Positions 55,791-60,586 of a stretch of DNA of 60,586 nucleotides are shown here, one piece after another (the first letter of the stretch is position 1; each line of letters begins with the position of its first letter). The position numbers and the translations under genes are program-made. The notes beneath the pieces were generated by a model, which saw only the letters and a list, made by a program, of their open reading frames with translations, was not told where the DNA came from and searched no databases. This DNA comes from Streptomyces griseorubiginosus (GTDB lineage: Bacteria > Actinomycetota > Actinomycetes > Streptomycetales > Streptomycetaceae): contig NZ_WVUG01000017.1 of NCBI RefSeq assembly GCF_017614965.1, positions 1 to 60,586 of the forward strand, in the 5' to 3' direction.

Positions 55791-56456
55791 ATGCGCGAGA
55801 TCCTCGGAAGGCGACGCAGGCTCCTGTCCCAGCGCAGTGACGGAAGGCCTGAGTTGATCAGCGCGGCCCTGACCTTCGCGACGGAATGGCAGTGGCCCGT
55901 ACTCCCGGGTGTGGCGGCGGATCCGCAGGGACGTTCCCGCTGCGCCTGCCCCGACCCCGAGTGCACGGTGCCCGGCGCGCATCCCTTCGACCCCGGTCTC
56001 CTCGCCGCCACCACCGACGCCCGGATGGTGCGCTGGTGGTGGACCAACCGGCCCGCGGCGCCGATCGTCCTGGCCACCGGCGGCTCAGCGCCCTGTGCGG
56101 TGAGCCTGCCGGCCCTGGCCGCAGCGCACACCCTCACCGCCCTGGACCGCATGGGCCTGCGCCTGGGCCCGGTCGTGGCCTCGCCCGGCCGCTGGGCGAT
56201 CCTGGTGAAGCCGTACTCCCTGGAGCAACTGGGAGAACTGCTCTACGCCAAGGACTTCGTCCCCGGCTCCCTGCGCTTCCACGGCGAGGGCGGCTACCTC
56301 GCGCTGCCGCCGTCCGAGACCGGTGAGGGCGAGATCCGCTGGGAGCGCGCGCCGCTGCCCGGTTCCGCCTCCCCCTGGGTCCCGGACGTCGCGCCCGTGG
56401 TGGACGCGGCGGTGGAGGTCCTCACTCGTACGGGTGTGAGCGCGCCCGAGTTGTAG
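55791..56456 (+). CDS. Prim-pol-domain (bifunctional DNA primase/polymerase N-terminal) protein
   Basis: 221 aa resembling the stand-alone prim-pol domain (PF09250) common in Streptomyces: ALTFATEWQWPVLPGV near the N-terminus, a cysteine-containing CACPDPECTVPGAHP, then WWWTNRPAAPIVLATGG. The plasmid enzyme uses this domain for priming; the host function is unknown and some conserved acidic residues may be absent, so activity is uncertain. ATG at 55791 is preceded by GGAAAGGA. Stand-alone gene. Confidence 0.85.
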   Translation: MREILGRRRRLLSQRSDGRPELISAALTFATEWQWPVLPGVAADPQGRSRCACPDPECTVPGAHPFDPGLLAATTDARMVRWWWTNRPAAPIVLATGGSAPCAVSLPALAAAHTLTALDRMGLRLGPVVASPGRWAILVKPYSLEQLGELLYAKDFVPGSLRFHGEGGYLALPPSETGEGEIRWERAPLPGSASPWVPDVAPVVDAAVEVLTRTGVSAPEL

Positions 56457-56512
56457 GGGTGTCGAGCGCGCGTGGGACGGCACACGCGCGCGTGGTCGTT
56501 ATCTTCCGCTCT

Positions 56513-57079
56513 ATGCCGCGTCATTCTGGTGGGCACCCCACGGACCCCCGAACCCGTCTGCTCGCCCTCACCGCCGTCGTGGTGTGCGCGGTCGCGCTGC
56601 CGCTGGCCGTGGCGTCCGCGGGCCCGGTGGGCGACCAGGGCCGGGCCGTCGTACGCACCCTGACCCACGACGACCCCAAGCTGCCCGCCGCCGAGCCCAG
56701 CCGCTCCCCCTTCCTGCTCGGCCTGGGCCTGGCCACCGCGGCCCGCTGCGGTCCCCAGCTCACCTCCCCCGAGGGCGTCGAGGCGCAGACCTGTGTGCTC
56801 ACGCAGGGTCAGGACACCTGGGCGCGCACCTACTACCGCAACGCCACCGGCCGGGCCCTGGACTCCGTCCTGAGCCTCATGGGCCCCGGCGGCCGCACCG
56901 TGCAGACGAACTGCGCCGTGGACGGCGGGGACGAGCCGGGGACCTGTGAGACGCCACGGGAGCGCACCCGGGGCCCACTGGACGGCTACACGGCCGTGTC
57001 GGAATTCGCTGAGCGCGCCGGGAGCGGGCCGCTGCTGCTGCGGTCCGGGAGCAACTCCGGGGACACCGCGGGAAGTTGA
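56513..57079 (+). CDS. Hypothetical membrane-anchored or secreted protein
   Basis: 188 aa. A hydrophobic segment at about 14-34 (LLALTAVVVCAVALPLAVA) is a signal or N-terminal anchor. The extracytoplasmic part has four cysteines, C79, C90, C125 and C140 by count, consistent with disulfides, and DTWARTYYRNATGRALDSVLSL. Not assigned to a family. ATG at 56513 has no Shine-Dalgarno and the TATCTT just upstream suggests a leaderless transcript; a GTG at 56459 is the alternative. Confidence 0.7.
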   Translation: MPRHSGGHPTDPRTRLLALTAVVVCAVALPLAVASAGPVGDQGRAVVRTLTHDDPKLPAAEPSRSPFLLGLGLATAARCGPQLTSPEGVEAQTCVLTQGQDTWARTYYRNATGRALDSVLSLMGPGGRTVQTNCAVDGGDEPGTCETPRERTRGPLDGYTAVSEFAERAGSGPLLLRSGSNSGDTAGS

Positions 57080-57121
57080 CGAGCGGCCGCATTCCGTAAA
57101 GGAAGCGCGGCATGAAAAAGA

Positions 57122-57159
57122 CCCGGTTGCTGGCGACGGGGGATGCACCAGCAACCGGG
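57122..57159 (-). terminator. 12-bp hairpin with U-tract on the minus strand
   Basis: CCCGGTTGCTGG (57122-57133) pairs perfectly with CCAGCAACCGGG (57148-57159) around a 14-nt loop. On the minus strand it is followed by TCTTTTTC, so it is a rho-independent terminator in that direction, about 165 bp beyond the DUF5926 gene stop. Confidence 0.8.
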
Positions 57160-57323
57160 CTACTCGAACGGTAACAAGAGATCGGCGGTTCGCAAATTCG
57201 ATCCGGGCTTTCCGGTCACCCATGTGCCTTGCCCCTGGCGGGACTTGTGCGCACGGTCGCCGGTCGCCGCGACCCGGCGGGGCTGATCCGCCGTTCAGCC
57301 CCGTCCGATTTCGTCACCGCCTG

Positions 57324-58286
57324 TCAACTGAGCGTGACCTGCCGGTTGGTGAGGCCGCCGCGCGCGCGGCGCTCGTCGGCGGTCAGCGGCGCGTCCGAGG
57401 CCAGGGCACCGGCGAGCCGCTCGGCGAACTCCGCGGCCGGCTTCTCGATGTCCTCAGCGGTGACCGAACTCGGCAGGTCCCAGACCGGCACGGTGAGCCC
57501 GTGAGCGCGGAAGGAACCCACGAGGCGGGTGCCGTCACCGAGGTTCGACCGGCCCGCCGCGTGCAGCCGCGCGAGAGCGTCCAGAAGCCGCTCCTCCTCG
57601 TGCGGCATGACCCAGCGCAGGTGGTTCTTCTCCGGCGTCTCGCACCAGTACGCGGCGTCCACCCCGGTCAGCTTCACGGTCGGGATGGCCGCGGCGTTGG
57701 CCCGCTCCAGCGAGGCCGTCACGTCCGGGGTGGCGTTCTCCGGGTCGGGGACCCAGAACTCGAAACCGCTGTGCACAACTGGCTCGAACGGGCCTTCGGG
57801 ATCGAGCAGCTCCTGCAGCCGCGGACCGTCGGAGGGCGCCCTCCGGCCCTCGACCGGGGTGCCCGGCTCGGCCGTGAGCGCGCGCCGGAGCGTGTCGGCG
57901 AGGTCGCGGCTGATGTCGCCCGACGCCGTGTCGTTCTGCAGGCCGAGCAGCACCGAGCCGTCGTCGCGGCGCAGCGCCGGCCAGGCCATCGGCAGCACCG
58001 TGGCGAGCGTGACCGACGGAACGCCCTCGGGGAGGCCGTCCTTCAGCGTCAGCTCGACCGTGGCCGCCGGAACCAGCTCGCGCAGCGCCACCCAGTCGCA
58101 CTCACCGGGCAGTCCCTCGAAGGGACGGTGCACCAGCTCGGTCGCCGCGTGCTGGGCGGCCCGGCCGTGACAGGCCTTGTAGCGGCGGCCGCTGCCGCAG
58201 GGGCACGGCTCGCGCGCGCCGACGACCGGGATCTCTCCATCGGCGATCTGGGGCTTGGCCTTCGTCTGGGGTCGCTTCTTGGCCAT
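57324..58286 (-). CDS. DUF5926 protein with N-terminal SEC-C zinc motif
   Basis: 320 aa. The N-terminal [15 protein letters not shown] is a SEC-C zinc-binding motif, preceded by a lysine-rich tail ([12 protein letters not shown]). The rest matches the actinobacterial DUF5926 pattern: [33 protein letters not shown] and [21 protein letters not shown]. Function unknown; SEC-C motifs often mediate SecB or ribosome contact. ATG at 58286 follows GGGAGA. A terminator lies downstream. Confidence 0.85.
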   Translation of the reverse strand: MAKKRPQTKAKPQIADGEIPVVGAREPCPCGSGRRYKACHGRAAQHAATELVHRPFEGLPGECDWVALRELVPAATVELTLKDGLPEGVPSVTLATVLPMAWPALRRDDGSVLLGLQNDTASGDISRDLADTLRRALTAEPGTPVEGRRAPSDGPRLQELLDPEGPFEPVVHSGFEFWVPDPENATPDVTASLERANAAAIPTVKLTGVDAAYWCETPEKNHLRWVMPHEEERLLDALARLHAAGRSNLGDGTRLVGSFRAHGLTVPVWDLPSSVTAEDIEKPAAEFAERLAGALASDAPLTADERRARGGLTNRQVTLS

Positions 58287-58360
58287 CGTGGGTGTCTCCC
58301 GGTTACGGCTCGTCTCGTACGTCGGGAGCCTAGCCGTTCACGCCATGAGCGACGGGAGCC

Positions 58361-58369
58361 TGTGGACAA
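58361..58369 (-). other. DnaA box
   Basis: TGTGGACAA, reverse complement of the Streptomyces box TTGTCCACA, upstream of the DUF5926 gene; a weaker TGTGGATGA lies 31 bp away at 58392. Confidence 0.45.
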
Positions 58370-58493
58370 CCGGCGACGCTCGTGCCGACCCTGTGGATGA
58401 CGCGCGTGCGGTGGACTGCGCGCCGGCGTGGACAGCGCGCCGGCCTGTCCCGGAAGCGGCGTTAGCGCTCCGGCCTGTCCCGGAAGCGGCGTT

Positions 58494-59054
58494 TCAGTCC
58501 AGGTCGTCGAACGCGTCCGCGAACTCCAGGCCGGGCATTCCGGGGATCCGTGACACCGTCGGTGCTGTGACACGCGTGGCGAAGTCGTCGCGTCGGCGTC
58601 CGGCGTCCGGGTCGTGAACGTCCTCGTGGACGACCACCCACACCGTGACCTCGCCCCGGGCGTCGTCCCGCACGCCCCAGTCGTCGGCCAGTGCGGAGAT
58701 GATGTTCAGCCCGCGGCCGCCGTGCGCGGTGACCGAGGGCGTGGCCGGAGCCGGGCGGGTGGGCCCGCCGCCGTCCGTCACCTCCACCGTGAGCCTGCCG
58801 TTCACGTCGACCCGCCAGGCCGCACGGACGTCACCGTCACCGGCCAGGGCGTCGCCCAGGGGCCGGCCGTGTTTGCACGCGTTGCTCAAGAGTTCGGAAA
58901 GAATCAGTACGGCATCGTCGATGACCGCTTCCGACACACCGCCCCTGCGCAGTTGCGCACGCATACGGTGTCTCGCCTCCCCCACGCCCGCAGGGCCATG
59001 GGGTACGGCCATGCTCGACGACGTGGGCACCTCCTGTGCCACCACCAACGCCAC
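58494..59054 (-). CDS. RsbW-like HATPase (second copy)
   Basis: 186-aa GHKL ATPase: N-box LILSELLSNACKHG, G1 VTDGGGP, G2 HGGRGLNIISALADDWG. The C-terminal tail of about 45 residues beyond the ATPase domain is acidic. Probably an anti-sigma factor or serine kinase. GTG at 59054 is chosen because AAGGAGG lies 8 bp upstream; an ATG at 59141 would add a basic, atypical N-terminus. Together with the copy at 39312 and the SpoIIE phosphatase it suggests partner-switching control in this region. Confidence 0.87.
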   Translation of the reverse strand: MALVVAQEVPTSSSMAVPHGPAGVGEARHRMRAQLRRGGVSEAVIDDAVLILSELLSNACKHGRPLGDALAGDGDVRAAWRVDVNGRLTVEVTDGGGPTRPAPATPSVTAHGGRGLNIISALADDWGVRDDARGEVTVWVVVHEDVHDPDAGRRRDDFATRVTAPTVSRIPGMPGLEFADAFDDLD

Positions 59055-59287
59055 CCCCGAGACCTCCTTCGCCCCACGCCACGGTGTGGATGCCCCATTG
59101 GCCTGTACCGGAAACCGGCCGGCACGAGCCCGGTGACGCATTCGCAACGATCGAATACGGATCGAACGCGCCGGAGCACTCCCTGTAGTCGAGTGGCCTG
59201 ATTTCGACGGTCGCCGGAGTGGGAGAATGGCGTTAAAGGGGGCGAAGGGTCAAGAGTTCTTCACAGGTCTTTACCAGTGGCACACCA

Positions 59288-60115
59288 TCAACGGCCGAGC
59301 TGACGCAGCACCGCGCGCGGGCGGTTGGTGATGATGGCGTCGATCCCCAGCTCCAGGCAGAGGTCCACGTCCTCGGGCTCGTTGACGGTCCACACGTGCA
59401 CCTGGTGGCCGGCCCGCTTCAGCCGCTCGATGTACCCCGGCTGGTTGCGCACGATCCGGATCGAGGGGCCGGCGATCCGGACACCGGCCGGCAGCCGCCC
59501 GTCCCGCAGTCGCGGCGAGACGAACTGCAGCAGATAGACCGTCGGCAGATTCGGCGCGGCGGCCCGCACGCGATGCAGCGATCGCGCCGAGAAACTCATC
59601 ACGCGGACCGGGGACTCCGCGGCCGAGGCGGGCGCGTCCAGCCCGAACCGCTTCAGCAGCACCAGCAGCCGCTCCTCCACCTGCCCCGCCCAGCGCGTGG
59701 GGTGCTTGGTCTCGATGGCCAGTTCCACACGCCGCCCGGCGTCCGCGACCAGCTCCAGCAGCCGCTCCAGCGTGAGGACGGCGGTGTGCTCACGCCCCTC
59801 GGGCAGGTACTCCCAGTCGGGCTCCTCGTCGCGCGTCCGCCAGAACTCGCGCGCCTTGCGGGAACCGAAGTCCAGGGCGGCCAGATCGGCGAGCTCCAGC
59901 GCCGACACCGCGCCCCGGCCGTTGGACGTACGGTTGACGCGACGGTCGTGGACGCAGACGAGGTGGCCGTCCGCCGTCAGGCGTACATCGCATTCGAGGG
60001 CGTCCGCGCCGTCCTCGATCGCCTTCTTGTAGGCGGCGAGGGTGTGCTCCGGGGCCTCCTCGGAGGCTCCGCGGTGGGCGACGACTTGGATCGTGTGCTG
60101 CCGTACGTGGGTCAC
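59288..60115 (-). CDS. Glycerophosphodiester phosphodiesterase
   Basis: 275-aa GDPD-fold enzyme hydrolysing glycerophosphodiesters to glycerol-3-phosphate and an alcohol. Catalytic residues are in VVAHRGASEEAPEHTLAAY (His, Arg, Glu), ADALECDVRLTADGHLVCVHD (Glu, Asp, His) and ELAIETKHPTRW. The C-terminus reads VHVWTVNEPEDVDLCLELG, with the conserved tryptophan. No signal peptide, so cytoplasmic. GTG at 60115 gives a compact family N-terminus; the frame stays open to the window edge. Confidence 0.92.
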   Translation of the reverse strand: MTHVRQHTIQVVAHRGASEEAPEHTLAAYKKAIEDGADALECDVRLTADGHLVCVHDRRVNRTSNGRGAVSALELADLAALDFGSRKAREFWRTRDEEPDWEYLPEGREHTAVLTLERLLELVADAGRRVELAIETKHPTRWAGQVEERLLVLLKRFGLDAPASAAESPVRVMSFSARSLHRVRAAAPNLPTVYLLQFVSPRLRDGRLPAGVRIAGPSIRIVRNQPGYIERLKRAGHQVHVWTVNEPEDVDLCLELGIDAIITNRPRAVLRQLGR

Positions 60116-60373
60116 CGCGTCATGGTGCCACCGCCAGGGGGTAGTCGTGGCGTCGAAGAGGCAGAGAATGCATCCTTTTTGCGAGTCATGACCTATATAA
60201 GGAATGGCCCCGGACCCACAGGCACCGCTTATGGTGCCCTGACGGCTCATGGGAAAAGCTGACGGCATACAAAAGGACATGCACAGCTGCAGCGCGCCGG
60301 ACCGTCGAGCAACGTGAACGGGCGTGACCGAGTGCGACCGAGAAGAAACAGCCGTGGATCGAGGAGAGAAGCT

Positions 60374-60586
60374 GTGAGCACCGAGAACGAGGGCACCGCG
60401 GTACCCCCGGCCCCGTCTGCACCCCCCGTGCCGGTGGACGCTCCCGCTCCCTCGGCACCGGCGGCGCCCGAGGGGGGCGCGCCGACCACCCCGCTCCCGC
60501 CGGCTCCGCAGGGCGCTCCCGGCCCGCAGGGGCAGGACCTGCCGTACGCGGGCCACGCGCCCGCGTACGCGTCGACGGAACCGCAC
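60374..60586 (+). CDS. Start of a proline-rich protein, probably a membrane-anchored serine protease (partial)
   Basis: The first 71 codons are present; the gene continues beyond the window. GTG at 60374 has GAGGAGAGAAG upstream. The N-terminus (STENEGTAVPPAPSAPPVP) is a disordered Pro/Ala-rich cytoplasmic region. In Streptomyces, HtrA/DegP-like trypsin-domain proteins begin in this way, and from memory a protease gene follows the GDPD gene in S. coelicolor. The catalytic domain is not visible, so the product name is an inference from context. Confidence 0.6.
   Translation, partial: MSTENEGTAVPPAPSAPPVPVDAPAPSAPAAPEGGAPTTPLPPAPQGAPGPQGQDLPYAGHAPAYASTEPH

Noticed and set aside
55419..55982. 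187-aa minus-strand frame in the phosphatase/prim-pol spacer
   Set aside because: Overlaps the start of the prim-pol-domain gene, has no motif and atypical composition.

Overview
The window is a high-GC actinobacterial chromosome segment, almost certainly Streptomyces. It carries the sporulation regulators ssgR and ssgA, a fused cydCD, a Rex-type operator, many GTG starts and GTGA stop/start overlaps. From memory the gene order resembles the S. coelicolor core chromosome around SCO3925-SCO3977, near oriC; this was not checked by alignment. Four 14-bp sites that match parS exactly or with one change, plus two more one-mismatch sites, and several DnaA boxes fit an origin-proximal position, but dnaA, dnaN and oriC are not in the window.

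Layout. 0-12 kb: ssgR-ssgA, a YibE/F membrane protein with a His-rich N-terminus, thiC under a TPP riboswitch, a cold-shock-like protein, an MDR oxidoreductase, a membrane protein, a phosphoesterase, a LacI regulator and a HisC-type aminotransferase. 12-18 kb: cydAB and fused cydCD (cytochrome bd and its assembly exporter) behind a Rex operator. 18-25 kb: HAD and LLM-flavin enzymes, a small hypothetical plus kptA, and a translationally coupled operon (M24 peptidase, alpha/beta hydrolase-SDR fusion, PF10118-like metal hydrolase, truncated MerR chimera). 25-29 kb: two tandem ABC ATPase/permease pairs, a 66-aa protein and tRNA-Ser(GCT). 29-38 kb: a second HAD gene coupled to serS, a DnaA-box-rich spacer, pheA, and a same-strand run for copper and haem handling (ycnI, sco1, PCu(A)C, CopC-CopD fusion, Tat-exported Dyp peroxidase).

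39-41 kb holds an RsbW-like ATPase and an alpha/beta hydrolase. 40.9-49.0 kb is a complete FxSxx-COOH RiPP-type system: FxsA precursor ending FQSAV, FxsB radical SAM maturase with a C-terminal HExxH domain, FxsC TIR-like protein, and FxsT (ParA-like, TIR-like, NB-ARC, TPR). This is the most interesting accessory locus: a short C-terminal peptide tag modified by radical chemistry, next to NLR-like signalling proteins, with unknown biological role. 49.3-60.6 kb returns to core-like genes: MFS, MocR regulator, pepP, SpoIIE-type phosphatase, prim-pol-domain protein, SEC-C/DUF5926 protein, RsbW-like ATPase, glycerophosphodiester phosphodiesterase, and the start of a proline-rich protein cut by the window end.

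No rRNA, CRISPR array, insertion sequence, integrase or prophage gene was seen.
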